Shown here: positions 32,698 through 45,000 of the stretch, piece after piece
Numbering within the stretch: position 1 is the stretch's first letter
Layout: every line of letters begins with the position of its first letter
Source: Latilactobacillus sakei subsp. sakei DSM 20017 = JCM 1157
GTDB lineage: Bacteria > Bacillota > Bacilli > Lactobacillales > Lactobacillaceae
Reading direction: 5' to 3'
DNA length: 64,000 bases
Assembly (NCBI RefSeq): GCF_002370355.1
Contig: NZ_AP017929.1
Coordinates: forward strand, 1,488,001 to 1,552,000
Translations under genes and position numbers: made by a program
The notes under the pieces: model-generated
Told to the model about the DNA's origin: nothing
Databases searched by the model: none
What the model saw: the letters and a program-made list of their open reading frames with translations, nothing else

Positions 32698-33321
32698 TTA
32701 ACGTCGTGGATGTGCTTTTTGATAGGCTTGTAAGTCTTCTTTAGTTTGGATATTTTGTTTTTGCCAATTTAATAAAATTTTATCGACATATTTAAGTGAA
32801 TAAACTTGGTTTAAGACTGCTTCGCGGACTGCGAGCTGAATCAGTTCGGCTGAATAATGATCTAAATCCAACCAATTTGAGATAATTTCGGATTCGAGTG
32901 GTGATAATGGTCGCCCAAAGGTTTGTTCAATTTGGTTGAAGACGGACAGACGTTGATTCGTTTCTTGCGAATTTAATGCTGCCTGATTTTGTTGGACAGC
33001 TAGGACACTGAGCTTGGATAATGCTGGTGTTAGATCATAATGATCAACTGGCTGTCCTTGTTCATTAACGGTTGAGTTTAACGCGATAATTTTCTTCTTA
33101 AGCAATTGGTGGATCAACTCATAAATTTGCGTTGGCGCCAATCCCATCCGTTCACCAATCACCGCTAAGTCTGGAAAAGTATCCCCTTGACTGGCAAAAT
33201 CACTCAGTTGTAAATAAACAACCAGTTCGTCAGAAGACATTCTGAGCGTTTGGTAGTGTTGTAATAATAAGCGCGACACGCTAAGCTGACCGCCCTCTAT
33301 AAATGCCGTTAATTCGTTCAT
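32698..33321 (-). CDS. dnaD: DNA replication initiation protein DnaD
   Basis: 207 residues. N-terminal winged-helix oligomerisation domain (FIEGGQLSVSRLLLQHYQTL onward, residues 7-100) and C-terminal DDBH2 domain (FNQIEQTFGRPLSPLESEII, with the YxxxI-like motif later in YVDKILLNWQKQNI). DnaD helps load the replicative helicase at oriC and in restart. Located between asnS and nth, the conserved asnS-dnaD-nth order of Bacillus and lactobacilli. ATG 33321. Confidence 0.94.
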   Translation of the reverse strand: MNELTAFIEGGQLSVSRLLLQHYQTLRMSSDELVVYLQLSDFASQGDTFPDLAVIGERMGLAPTQIYELIHQLLKKKIIALNSTVNEQGQPVDHYDLTPALSKLSVLAVQQNQAALNSQETNQRLSVFNQIEQTFGRPLSPLESEIISNWLDLDHYSAELIQLAVREAVLNQVYSLKYVDKILLNWQKQNIQTKEDLQAYQKAHPRR

Positions 33322-33378
33322 ATACTAGCCTTCTTTTTGAAAAATGATTACTTCTATTGTAACGGGTTTTGAGAAAAT

Positions 33379-33416
33379 AAAAAAGCATGTCAGTCAATAA
33401 TTGACGACATGCTTTT
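33379..33416 (-). terminator. Terminator between asnS and dnaD
   Basis: Minus-strand AAAAGCATGTC/GACATGCTTTT with inner TCAAT/ATTGA pairing and a T run. It makes asnS at least partly independent of dnaD-nth. Confidence 0.88.
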
Positions 33417-33441
33417 AAAATATACTTTTTCAAAATTTAAT

Positions 33442-34740
33442 TTATGGTTTAATTCTGTTAATCATTCGTGGGAATGGAATAGCTTCACGTAAATGATCGA
33501 TACCACAAATCCATGTGATTGCGCGTTCGAGGCCTAAACCGAAACCAGAATGTGGCACTGAACCGTAACGACGTAAATCTAAGTACCATTGATATTCTTC
33601 AATATCTAAGCCCATTGATTTGATTTCAGCTTCTAATTTATCGAAGTCAGTTTCACGTTCACTACCACCGATAATTTCACCGTAACCTTCTGGTGCTAAT
33701 AAATCAGCACATAAGTAGACATCATCACGTGTTGGATGTGGCTTCATGTAGAAAGGTTTGATGGCTTTAGGGTAGTTTAAAATGAAGACAGGTTGTTCGA
33801 ATTGATCAGATAAGTAAGTTTCATCCGGTGCACCGAAATCATCGCCCCATTTAATATCAAAGTCAGCTGCTTGTAACATTTCAACAGCCTTGTCATATGA
33901 AATACGTGGGTATGGTGTTTGTGTGTACTTCTTCAATTGGTCAATATCACGGTCTAATAATTTTAATTCATAGGCACAGTGATCGATAACGTTTTGAACA
34001 AGGTAAGCCACGTATTTTTCTTGGACTTCAAGACTTTCATCTTGTTCCATGAAGGCCATTTCTGGTTCAATCATCCAGAATTCAGTCAAATGACGACGTG
34101 TTTTTGATTTTTCAGCACGGAAAACAGGTCCGAAGGTAAAGACTTTACCAAAGGCCATTGCCCCAGCTTCTGCGTATAATTGACCACTTTGTGTCAAATA
34201 AGCATCGTTGTCGAAATATTCGATGTGGAATAATTCAGTTGTGCCTTCAGGTGCACTACCCGTTAGGATTGGTGGGTCCATCTTCATGAAGCCTTCTTGG
34301 TTGAAGAATTCATAAGTAGCACGAATGATTTCATTTCTGATCTTCATGATTGCAAATGGGCGTTTTGAACGTAACCATAAGTGACGGTGATCTAATAAGA
34401 ATTCGATCCCATGTTCCTTAGGTGTAATTGGGTATTCACTACTGTCACCAATTAATTCAATATTTGAGACTTCAATTTCGTAACCGAAATGTGAACGTGT
34501 ATCTTCATGAATCACACCTGTAATCCACATGCTTGATTCTTGTTTAACGTCTTTAGCCAATTGGAAGACTTCTTCACTTACTTGGCTCTTAACAACAACC
34601 CCTTGGAAAAAGGCTGAACCATCGCGCAATTGTAAGAATGAAATCTTACCGCTAGAACGCTTATCGGTTAACCAAACGCCGATTTTGACTTCTTCATCGA
34701 CATGGTCTTTAGCGTCAATAATACTGATTTTTTTAACCAT
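33442..34740 (-). CDS. asnS: Asparaginyl-tRNA synthetase
   Basis: 432 residues, class IIb. N-terminal OB-fold anticodon-binding domain (about 1-110) and catalytic domain with motif 2 [21 protein letters not shown] (about 213-233, shown as [15 protein letters not shown]) and motif 3 [13 protein letters not shown] (about 404-416). Charges tRNA-Asn in the cytoplasm. ATG 34740 follows AAGGAG. No T-box anti-terminator was recognised in the short upstream region, so it is probably constitutive. Confidence 0.97.
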
Positions 34741-34850
34741 ATACTCTGTCTCCTTATGCTGACTTAATTTAACTTAAACAGTTCAAAATAACTGATAATT
34801 ATTATTATATAACAAAACACTGACGACAACAGCCCTAATTAGCAAAACTC

Positions 34851-35327
34851 CTAGATATTTTCAATTAATTGGGTCGTATTACCGGTCTTGAAATCAAGCG
34901 TTAAATAACAAAGGCGGCCCTTGTCGCTGCGATAAACGACTTCCCAAACAGGTTTATTCTTATAAAAACCAAAGTTAATATTGAGGACCTTTTGAGGATT
35001 CTTAGTGGACCACGTCTTTTTAAGGGCTTCGTTTTTAGTCATCCCTTTTGATTGACGATAAACGGTCACATGATTGCCTTTTTCGTTAATTAATACATAG
35101 ATGCCATTTTTATTTTTATCTTGACCACTGACTGTGTAATACGTGCCATTGCGATGGTACGTGTAAAAACCATCTGGATTTTCTAGCTTAGCGTATTTCT
35201 TAGCAATCTTGGTCGCCTTCGCTTCTGCGGTGACTTCGGGTGAGCGCGCTTGGTGGTAGACGAAAAACATCGTGCCCATCAAGACTACTAATAAAAATAC
35301 CCATATCCATCTCTTATATTTACGCAC
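34851..35327 (-). CDS. YpmB-like membrane-anchored protein (DUF5590)
   Basis: 158 residues: an N-terminal basic stretch and one membrane helix (KRWIWVFLLVVLMGTMFFVY, about 4-23), then an extracellular domain with paired PepSY-like repeats (VVYRSDKGRLCYLTLDFKTG near the end). GTG 35327 is the start: it follows AAGGAG by 10 bases, and the nearby ATG leads straight to a stop in another frame. YpmB lies between dinG and aspB/asnS in Bacillus, as here between dinG and asnS. Function unknown. Confidence 0.82.
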   Translation of the reverse strand: MRKYKRWIWVFLLVVLMGTMFFVYHQARSPEVTAEAKATKIAKKYAKLENPDGFYTYHRNGTYYTVSGQDKNKNGIYVLINEKGNHVTVYRQSKGMTKNEALKKTWSTKNPQKVLNINFGFYKNKPVWEVVYRSDKGRLCYLTLDFKTGNTTQLIENI

Positions 35328-35404
35328 GGCGCATTCTCTCCTTGCTACATTGAATAGCTTTATTATAGCAAAAAACAAGTTTTGCTACGGTTAAATCCCA
35401 GAAC

Positions 35405-38239
35405 TTAGTCAGAATTTAACCAAAATAAATCACTGAGCTCTCTAATTGTCTGCACAGGTGCCGCCTTTTGAGGCAGACTCGACGGTAAAGCACGGCGCAT
35501 TTGTTGGCCATATTGCGTCGTCAACAACCGTGGATCCAAGCAAATGAATAAGCCCCGGTCATTTGGCGTTCGAATTAAGCGGCCAAATGACTGCCGCAAC
35601 CGGATCGTTGCCTTAGGCAGTGCTTCAGCCTTAAACGGATTAATCCCTTGGGCTGATAATTGTGCATAACGGACACGTGTCTGCAATGTATTGGGCGCAT
35701 CAAATGGTAATTGAACCAAAATAACCATTTCAAGGGCGGCCTCAGGAAAATCAACCCCTGAGACAAAACTACTAGTTGCTAGTAAGACCGAATCGTGTCC
35801 TAACATGAACCGTTTAGTAATTTTTTCGGCACTGCCGGTAATGCCTTGAGCCAACACTTCACGATCGAGTGATAACCCAGCACGACCTAATGCGTAATAA
35901 ACTTGTTCTAATGTTTGATTGGCATTAAACAAAATGAGCGTTTGATGCGGATTATTGGCAATTAAAGTCATCACTTGCGCTGCTACCTGTTGATGGTAAT
36001 CGCTTGGCGTTAGTTCTTTTTGAACTGGGCCATCCTCTGCGATATAAAAACGGGCTTGTTGTTTAAAGCGGAATGGACTTCTTAACTTCTTAGTTTGTAA
36101 GGCTTGCTCTTCAGTAAAACCAAATTCACGTTTGAGATAGTCGAAATGACCATTAACCGCTAGCGTCGCGCCCGTTAACGTAACAGGTTCAAAGTGGCTT
36201 AATACTTGTTGCATTTGGGGCCCAGCCGATAACAATTGCCAGTGTAATTTAAATTGCGGTAATTGACTCGGTTGACTAGGCCGTGTAATTTGAATCGCTA
36301 ACGCATGGCGTTCCTGCGGTTTCGTCGCAATGAATAGTTGTTCAAAGCGTTGATAATGGTCAACATCTGCTAATAAGAGATTGAGTTCATTTTCAAAAGA
36401 TTGCCAAATTGCTAGATCAGATTCGGTATAACGTGCCAACTGATCTTCTAGGGCATAGCGTAACGCCAAGAAATGATCTTGAATCGTTAACAATTCTCGA
36501 TTTAACTGGCCAAACTCACGCTGACTAGCATTAACGAATTGAATGACTTCGTCTGGATTTAAATACCGTTCACTAAAAGTTTGTCCATCTGTTGGTTCAT
36601 CTGGCTCAAACTGCTCCGTTAGATAAGTTTCTAAATGTGTTAAAGTGCGGGTCAACTTACCCAATGTCTTATGCAATAACTTCAATGAACGATTCTGCGG
36701 TGTTTCCGCTGGAAATAGTCGCACCAAATTATTGGTTTGGGCCCCTGTCGTATATTGGAGTCCTTTTTGGGCCCAAAATTGCCAACTGGACAACGACCAA
36801 GTCTCTTGTGAAATGGTCTGCACGTTAAACACCATGTTTTGAGCTTCATCTAAGACCAAGTAAGGTTTTGGTCCCCAAATTTGTTGTTCATCCGCGTGAC
36901 TTGCTAAATAAGCATGATTGGTCACCAATAATTCGGCTTGTTGCTGCCGGTGTGTCAATCGTCTTAGGAAGTCTTCATGATAAAACGGTGCTTGGGGGTT
37001 CAAACTAGCCAGACCTCTATGTTGAATGCTGACAAAAAATGGGGTTTTGTAACTGGTTAAATTGAGCTCATCTAAATCACCTGTCGTTGTTTGCGTTAAC
37101 CAAACTAAAATTTTCATCTGCAACAAGCGAATCATTCGATTTTTATGCGGTAACCGCAATGATAATTCAAAGCGATGCAAATCAATATAGTGACTCGCAC
37201 TTTTGACAACCGCCGCATTGATTTGCCGACCAACCAAGCGCTCTAGTAGTGGCTTGGCCTGAGTTAGGATTTGTTCTTGTAATAGCGTCGTTGAGGTCGC
37301 AACCACTAACTTATGATCACGTGACATCCGATAACTATATGGAAGTAAGTAGCCAATCGTCTTCCCTAACCCGGTTGCTGCTTCAATTAACAATGGTTCC
37401 GGCTTTTCAGACTCGAAATTATCGTGGATTAAATCCATCATCGTTGCCTGAGCCTTACGCCATTTCAAATGTGGTTTTAAAAGACGCTTTTTTTCTGCTT
37501 CAGTTACGGGGTACTGGGCCGCATAACTTGAACCTGGATAAATTTCAAAATCAACTGGTGCGGGCTTACGAAGTGCAATCTCCTCTTGAATTAACAATTC
37601 GTTGGGGAGTGGCTGCGATTTTTCGCGCATCTGTTGGGCAGTATCGGTAAAGAAATCACCGGTTTGCCGTAACAATCCTTCACCAAGTTCGCTCAGGCGG
37701 TTAAGGGTGACCGATGGCAAAGCCTGTAAGCGGGCGCTTAACTTCAAGAAAAGTTTAGCCGTTACAAGCGCGTCACTGTCGGCTTGATGGGGATTATCGT
37801 GTTCAATCTCTAATAGTTGGGTTAAATCCTGTAGTCGATAGCTAGGCGCCTCGGGCAAGATGATTTGGGCCAATTCAACCGTATCGATTCCTGCTAAATC
37901 TAATGGTTGTAAGCCGACACGCGTTAACTCGCCATTTAAGAAAGGTAAATCAAAATTAATATTATGGGCCACAAAAACAGTGCCAGATAAAATTTCAACT
38001 AATGTGGGCGCTAAATCTTCAAAGATTGGGGCTAACTCTAACTGATCAGCCGTAATATGCGTCAAATGTTGAATTTTAGTTGGTACGTCGCGTAGTGGAT
38101 TCACATCTTGTGAAATGGTCTGAATAATTTTGCCGTTTTGAACAAGGGCACAACCAAATTGAATGATGCGGTCCCCATCTTTAATGTTCGTTCCCGTTGT
38201 CTCCAAATCAACAACGGCATAAATAGTCTCTCGGTTCAT
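35405..38239 (-). CDS. dinG: DinG-family helicase with N-terminal exonuclease domain
   Basis: 944 residues. An N-terminal DnaQ-like 3'-5' exonuclease domain (VVDLETTG with Asp11/Glu13, HNINFDLPFL near 93, and HQADSDALVT near 131) is joined to an XPD-like superfamily 2 helicase: Walker A EAATGLGKT near 285-293, DEAQ box LVLDEAQN near 460, and motif VI QSFGRLIRT near the C-terminus. The FeS cysteines of E. coli DinG are not obvious. In Firmicutes this exonuclease-fused form is standard and is thought to act mainly as a nuclease. ATG 38239. Confidence 0.93.
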   Translation of the reverse strand: MNRETIYAVVDLETTGTNIKDGDRIIQFGCALVQNGKIIQTISQDVNPLRDVPTKIQHLTHITADQLELAPIFEDLAPTLVEILSGTVFVAHNINFDLPFLNGELTRVGLQPLDLAGIDTVELAQIILPEAPSYRLQDLTQLLEIEHDNPHQADSDALVTAKLFLKLSARLQALPSVTLNRLSELGEGLLRQTGDFFTDTAQQMREKSQPLPNELLIQEEIALRKPAPVDFEIYPGSSYAAQYPVTEAEKKRLLKPHLKWRKAQATMMDLIHDNFESEKPEPLLIEAATGLGKTIGYLLPYSYRMSRDHKLVVATSTTLLQEQILTQAKPLLERLVGRQINAAVVKSASHYIDLHRFELSLRLPHKNRMIRLLQMKILVWLTQTTTGDLDELNLTSYKTPFFVSIQHRGLASLNPQAPFYHEDFLRRLTHRQQQAELLVTNHAYLASHADEQQIWGPKPYLVLDEAQNMVFNVQTISQETWSLSSWQFWAQKGLQYTTGAQTNNLVRLFPAETPQNRSLKLLHKTLGKLTRTLTHLETYLTEQFEPDEPTDGQTFSERYLNPDEVIQFVNASQREFGQLNRELLTIQDHFLALRYALEDQLARYTESDLAIWQSFENELNLLLADVDHYQRFEQLFIATKPQERHALAIQITRPSQPSQLPQFKLHWQLLSAGPQMQQVLSHFEPVTLTGATLAVNGHFDYLKREFGFTEEQALQTKKLRSPFRFKQQARFYIAEDGPVQKELTPSDYHQQVAAQVMTLIANNPHQTLILFNANQTLEQVYYALGRAGLSLDREVLAQGITGSAEKITKRFMLGHDSVLLATSSFVSGVDFPEAALEMVILVQLPFDAPNTLQTRVRYAQLSAQGINPFKAEALPKATIRLRQSFGRLIRTPNDRGLFICLDPRLLTTQYGQQMRRALPSSLPQKAAPVQTIRELSDLFWLNSD

Positions 38240-38304
38240 GCTGTCACCAATACTTTACTCATAATTAATGTTAATCATACTATGAATGGCGCTGATAAAC
38301 CAGT

Positions 38305-41300
38305 CTAGTTAATCTCAACCAACTCGCCAATTGACAATAAATAGAGATATTTATGGGTCACTGGCTTTTGGGCAATCTGGTTTAAAGCAGCACTATAGAG
38401 GTTAATCTGGCCAGCATAGCGGGTTTTAACCCGTTCAATCGCCGCTTCTTGATCACTGGGGTCAATAAAGTCGGTTTTGTAATCAAATAAATAACAACCG
38501 TCGTCAGTCAATAAATAACCATCCATAATCCCATGGATTAGGACGTGATCGTCATCTGTGGGACGAATGCCTTCAAAAATCGTTTCTGCTGGTAATAACA
38601 ACGAAAATGGCACTTCCCGCTTAACCGCTTCTGGATGGGCTAATAATTGCTGTCCCAAGTCACTTTCAAAGAAGGTTAATAGGTGATTAAGATTAATCTT
38701 AGCCGCAACATTGGCGCTTAAACTATTCTGTAAAACAAGTCGATCGACAAGGGCTTGCAAACTCGCTAGCGTTACTGGTTGCGTTAAATCAATTTCTTGC
38801 AAGACCAAATGCGTTGCGGTCCCTACTTCTGCTGCCGTTGGTTGTTGAACGGTTTGTAAGAACTGTGGTTGCGCTAAGCTATCCGTTACGTAGCGATTTG
38901 CTTGGCGCGGTTGTTCAGCCGCTAGGTCTAATTGTCCCAACCCGGTATTATCAGGGTCTTCAAAAAGGCGTTTGACTTCCGAAACAGATTGATAAGCCGT
39001 CGTTTGGGTGGCAACATTAGCGGGATACTTAAAGGTTAATTGCTCAGCAATCGCAGTTGCTATCCCACTGTTTAAATCAATTGTTTGAAGTGCCTTTTGC
39101 TGTTGTTGTCCCCAGTCCTGATCGTTATGCAGACTACCTGGTATTTCACCAAGTAAGGTTTCATTAGTCATAATCAACTTAAATTCGGTTTGATCACCAC
39201 TTAAAGCCAGTAGTGGCTCATAATCAGTGGTCCAATCTTTAGCTTGTGGATGGCGAATTAAGCTAAGACCTATCCAGTCCAGTAAACTTGCGGCATCGTT
39301 GCGAACCCCATCATCTAATATTTGTTGGGTACTATTTTGCCCTTTTTGCCATTGCTTCATCAATTGGGCCTGGTTATCACAATGGCCAACGATGATTAAC
39401 CGTTGTTCCGCACGTGTCAAAGCAACGTATAGTTTTCGCATTTCTTCTGCTCGTAATTTTTTTCGTTTCTGGGCGGTAATCGCTAACTCTGGCAGTGTTG
39501 GCACCTTCAACCGCTTTTGGCTATCTAAATAAACGACCCCTAAACCACCATGATTATCCAAAACATATGAGCGTTGTAAATCCTGTTGGTTAAAGCGACG
39601 ACTCGTATCGATTAAAAAGACGACTGGAAATTCAAGCCCCTTACTCCCGTGAATGGTCATAACAGAGATGGCGTCCTGATTTTCTAAGCTCGTTGGTTGT
39701 GCTAAATCCTTATCTTGTTTCTGGAGACGTTCAATAAATTGAATAAATTGGAAGAGTCCTTTAAAGCCATTTTCTTCATACGCCGTGGCACGTTCATAAA
39801 GCGCGTGTAAATTAGCTTGACGTTGACGTCCAGCTGGCATCCCACCGACATAGTCTAAAAAGCCAGTTTCTTGGTAGATCGTCCAAATTAAGTCCACAAT
39901 CGGTTGTTGGCGAGCAATTGTTCTAAACGACGTCAATAAAGCCATGAAGTGCGTCAGCTTCTGCATGACCTGTTGGCCTAAATGCCCGACTTTCTGCTCG
40001 TTATATTGGTCAATAAAGTTAAAGACCGCTTGATAATAATCATCCGTCTTATCGTTAATCCGAATTAATGCCAATTCATTTTCGTTTAACCCGACAATTG
40101 GTGAGCGTAAAACACTGACCAATGGAATATCTTGGTTAGGATTATCAATCACCTGAAGTAGAGCTAACATAATTTGGACTTCGGTCGTTTGGAAATAGTT
40201 TTGCGCATCCTTAATCACAACCGGTAAACCGAAGCGTTTGAAATAATCCAGGATAAACAAATTATTACCACGGGTTGGGGCTAGTAAAACGATGTCCCGA
40301 TATTCAATCGGCCGCATTTTTTCGAGTTTCTTATCCCAAATCTGTTCCCCATTAGTCATCATGGCTTGAATCCGTTTAGCGACCGCCACGACTTGGCCCT
40401 CACTCTTATCTAATTGCGGGTTGGCAACTGCCTCTTCCGGCTTAGTTTCATAAAGCAAGAGTTCGGTTGGCGCGGTTGGGTGCTGGTCAGGATAATAACG
40501 AGCACCATATTGTAAGGCCGCATTTTCGTCGTAGTCTAACTCGCCGAGATTTTCGTCCATCAATTGTTTAAAAATCAGATTGGTAAAGTCATCGATATTG
40601 CGGCGCGAACGGAAGTTTTCAGCTAAGATGATTCGTTCACTATCACGTTCAGCTTCCGTGACACCAAATTCGTTATACTTATTCTTAAATAAGCTTGGAT
40701 CGGCCAATCGGAAAGCATAAATTGACTGCTTAACATCCCCGACCATGAAGAGATTGCGTGGATGATCAGAAGTGACCTTTTGGATAATCGTTTCTTGGAG
40801 CGGATTGGTATCTTGATATTCATCAACTAGCACTTCGCTAAATTTTTGTTGGTAAAAGGCCCTTGCCGGCGAATCCTCTGCCGATAAAATTGTCAGACAA
40901 AGTTGTTCTAAATCACTAAAGTCCAATAAATGACGTCGTTCTTTTTCGGCTTGAAAGGCTGCTCTAAAAGTTAACGTGACGCTCACCAATTTTTGAACCA
41001 ATTGGCCAGCTTGACGTTGAATATTAGCGGTGGTTGCTTCATCAAACACAAAATAGGTGTCCAGTAACGTCTGAATTTTCTTTTTGACGTCATCTAAATC
41101 GGCTTTCAACCGGTCCTTATTAATTTGTTCGTCGGGTTCTAATTTCTTAGTCCGTTTAGCAGGCCCCAGCTGTGCATCTGTTAGTTGTTGGCGCCATGCT
41201 TGCCAATTCAACGTTTTTGCATCTGCGTTAATTTGTGTTAAGGCTGCTTGCGTAGTTGCAATTTGAGGGGCATAGATCATTAGATTTTCGCTCGTTTGAC

Positions 41301-42038
41301 TGAGCTGTTCAGCTTCTTGTAAGGCTTCCAAACATTCGGTGATGGTTTGCTGTAAAATCGGTAATATTTTTTTTGGAAATAATCACTGGCCGTCAAACCA
41401 GCTTCGTCAACGGCATAACTTTTGGGAAGGTTATTTAACCATTTAACCGGGTTTGGATTGGCGTTTGCAAAATCGAGCAACTCAAAAACAATGTCGGTCA
41501 GGCCGTCATCGTTACGATCATTCGAGAAATTTTGGGCTAATTCGTAGAATAATGTATCTTGCTCATTTTCTTTGACATATTCGTGATTATAGAAGGCCTC
41601 TCTCACCCGTTGCCATACTTGATCCGCTAATAGGAGTCGTTCTGCGGTATCACTCAATAAGCGGAATACGGGATCACGATCAATGACATAATAAAATTGT
41701 TTAATGACTTTTAAACAAAAGGCATGCAGTGTACTAATTTGTGCGGTAGGCACGAGACTTAATTGTTGCCGTAAGCGTTGCTTAACGGCTGGTTCTGTTG
41801 CTTTCTCACTGGCGTCGCGGAGTGCTACTTGAATCCGTTGGCGCATTTCAGTAGCAGCGGCTTCCGTAAACGTCACAACAAGTAAGGTATCGACATCGGT
41901 CCCGTTTAGGATTTTTTGGATGACCCGCGCAACAAGAACGGATGTCTTCCCTGAACCAGCTGATGCGGATACTAAAATATCGTGGCCATCATGATCGACA
42001 GCGGCTTGCTGTGAAGGTGTAAATTGGGGGTTACTCAA
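38305..42038 (-). pseudogene. addA: AddA (RexA) helicase-nuclease subunit, frameshifted
   Basis: Two overlapping reading frames together encode one complete AddA of about 1,240 residues. The upstream frame (42047 down to 41280) has the N-terminus SNPQFTPSQQAAV and Walker A SAGSGKTS; the downstream frame (down to 38305) has DEYQDTNPLQ, the UvrD motifs, SVMTIHGSKGLEFP and the C-terminal nuclease motif LFDYKTDF. They switch at a run of eight A on the coding strand (41367-41374); one more A would give ...YFQKKILPILQQ and a continuous protein. It may be a real mutation, a slippage site or a sequencing error. The start is TTG 42038, 9 bases after GGAG; ATG 42047 abuts the ribosome site. Confidence 0.9.
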
Positions 42039-45000
42039 GATTGCCATCTCCTTTTTTACTCATTAAGCGTTCGAGGACTGCTTTTTCGTCTAATGCTTCT
42101 AGTTGACGATAATTATTTTCAGGTAACATCGCATCGAATTGGAAAATCGACTTAAATGGTGACAACGTTAGGGCATTCGTTCGATCCGGACGCATAATCG
42201 GATTCAATGCTGTGTCCCCAGCGAAAATCGCCTGGCCCGCTTCTTTGATTAAGTCTTCGTTATGTGCCATCAATAAATCAAGTTGATCAAGTGTGACGAG
42301 TTGTTTAGAGCTAAACTTACCGCTCTTTAACTTACTGAAGGCAAAGAGTGGCGATTGGCCGTTGACAAGCGTTGTATCGAGATTTTCGAGTAATTCCTCA
42401 TCATTGACGATGAGCCCGTTGTATTTAAATTGATCTAATAACATTTGATCGAACTCGCCTTTTTGGAGTTGACCCATTTTTTTCTTGGTTAATTGTTTGA
42501 GCGTCAATGTCGGGTTCTTCAGATGTAAGTAAAAGGCACCGGCAGGTTTCACCGCACTATTTGCTGGTAAAATGGCCTGTTGATCTTGCAAGACCGTTTC
42601 GAGATAGGTCAACATCTGTAAGGCCAAACCATAGTAAGCATCCCGGAAATTAAAACTGTGCTGACTAGATTTATAATCAACAATTCCTAAGTAGGGTTGG
42701 TTATTGATGGTCAATTGGTCGATCCGGTCAATCTTTCCCCGGACCTTTACTTCGCGGTGATCATCTAACATGAAGTTTAACCCTTGAAGTCCTTTTTCTG
42801 CGCCAACTTGACCAAATAAGACTTCGGTCGCTAACGGCCGTAAGTTGGTTGAGAGGCTCTGATTACGAAGTGCTAAGCTGACGCGTTTGACAGTTTGCGT
42901 CAATTGTTGGCGAATATAGCCCATGCGCGCCGTCTTGTTCAAAATCTTAAACTCGGGTTGTTCATAGGTTTTAGCCAAGACTTCACTGACAAGCTTATCA
43001 ATTTGCTGATCATCCAATTCTGGCAGGGCAATTTGTTGGCCTTGAATCAGTTTAATAAAGCGATCCATCACTTCGTGGTAAAAGTTCCCCGTGTTAGCCG
43101 GTGTTAATTCAAAAACAGGACGTTCTTGTAATTTTAAACCGTATTTCAAGAAATAAGCGTACTGATTTTGATAGAACTCTTCTAGTTTTGAAATCGACGT
43201 ATGAATTTCATTGCCGTATAAACCAGTCACGATTTCAGGTGTCAGGCGCTCTGGTTCATTGCGGTAATTGAGACTTTGGAATAATTGCGTTGTTAAGAAC
43301 TGACTTTGCGGTGCTTGTTGCAAGAGTCGATACGTCGTTAACCACTGTTCTGGAATTAACGTCTGATTTTCTTGGGCTTGTCGACTCACTTGAATGAGAT
43401 CACTTAACAAGCTGCGCCATGAACCTTGAGGTGTCTCTGTGCTTTGTAATGATTGTTCGGCCGCAATTTTTTGGATTGTTAAATCAAAATGATTTCTAAT
43501 ACGTTCAACGTAGGGAGAAATTTTGAAGGCTGTTCCCTCGCCATTTCCTAGTGGGTACGTAAAATAAACCGTTGTTTGACTACTTAAAAAAGCGAGGTAG
43601 TTCAAGTACGGTTCAGCATTCATTTTGCCGACGCTAGACTCGTTTAATAACGGCGTAGCTTGGCCCTCATTATCCAATAAGCGTTGGCGATCTTGATCGG
43701 TTAATAACGCCGTATTCTCAATCTGATCTGGCATGACTTGATCGGTCGAACCAGTCATAAAGGTAATCTGGCGTTTCTTCGTCTGAACCATCCCCGATTC
43801 AGAGAGGACAACTTGATCAAGGGTTGAGGGAATTTGCGCATATTGGGCTGCCGCAAAACCGGCTGAAAGAAGCTGTTTGAATTCGTTTAGTTGCTCAGTA
43901 TTATCTTCTTCAAATGACACATCCCCTAACAAGGTGACGTATTCATCGAGCATTTGCATAAAGGTCGACCATGTTTGTTCTGGTTGACCAGCTTGAGCCA
44001 CTTGATTAGCAGCTAATGCTTGATCCCGCCAATTCAATAATTGCCGATCAACACCATGCTCAATTAAAAATTGATAGAGCACTTGGGCCACTTGCCGACC
44101 AGTTTTGGCTGCTTTCAGTGCACGATAAAATGGCGGTAAAGTCGCTTGTACGTAGCGCCGAATCCCGTTGATGCGTTCCGTTAAGGCTTCATCCTGGGTC
44201 GTCCGCGTGCCTTCTTGGTAAGAACCGAAACGATAGAATTGCCAATCCAAATCATTTAACCAATCCTTGCCTTCGTAGCCATTTTTCAGAATCAAGTTTT
44301 CGCAGAGATCTAAATCGGCTCTAAAATCGGCAATCGACATGCCCTTAGGAATCAACAATTCGGTTTTTAATAATGCCATGACGTCTTCGTAACGGTAAAA
44401 ATGGAGATTAACGTCCAATAACTTCTCCAATAGTGATACTAAGGGATGAGCCGCCATTGTTTGTGGTAAATCACAGAAATACGGAATCTCGTATTCCGTT
44501 AAAATCGGCGCAATCATTGTTTGATATGGTGCTAAGTGACGCGTCAAGATTAAGAAATCCCGGTAGCGATAATGGCCAGTTTGCACTAGGCGCCGGATTT
44601 CACGGGCGACATAGCGTAGTTCAGCATAACGATTTTCAGCCGCTACAACATGTAAATGATCAGTAACCGGCACTGGGCTTAGTTTTCGATTACCTGGGCT
44701 TTCAGAACTAACCCAGAATTGATCAAGTGCTGCCAAAGCTGGTGTTAAGCGCTGACTGTCTGCCATCTGGTCCATCATGACTGGTACGTGATTCAGGCGT
44801 GCTTGTTGATATAAATTATAGTAGGTCCGACCGGCTTGAAAGAAAAAATTCAAACCATCGGGTTGTTGATTAGGGTAAGCTCTGTCTAAGATAAGTCCGA
44901 TTTGTACCTCTGATTGTTGCATCAAAGTGGTTAATAATGCTTGTTCTTGCGCTGTAAATTGTGCAAAGTCTTCCACATAGAAATGACAATCTGTTAGCGT

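Noticed and set aside
34741-34850. Possible T-box leader upstream of asnS
   Set aside because: The region is too short and lacks the T-box sequence and an anti-terminator pair.
37249-37650. Plus-strand ORF inside dinG
   Set aside because: Antisense to the helicase, no ribosome site, unnatural composition.
41280-41398. Overlapping frames at the addA break as two separate genes
   Set aside because: Each piece is an incomplete AddA, and the downstream piece has no ribosome site at its first start codon; one frameshifted gene is simpler.
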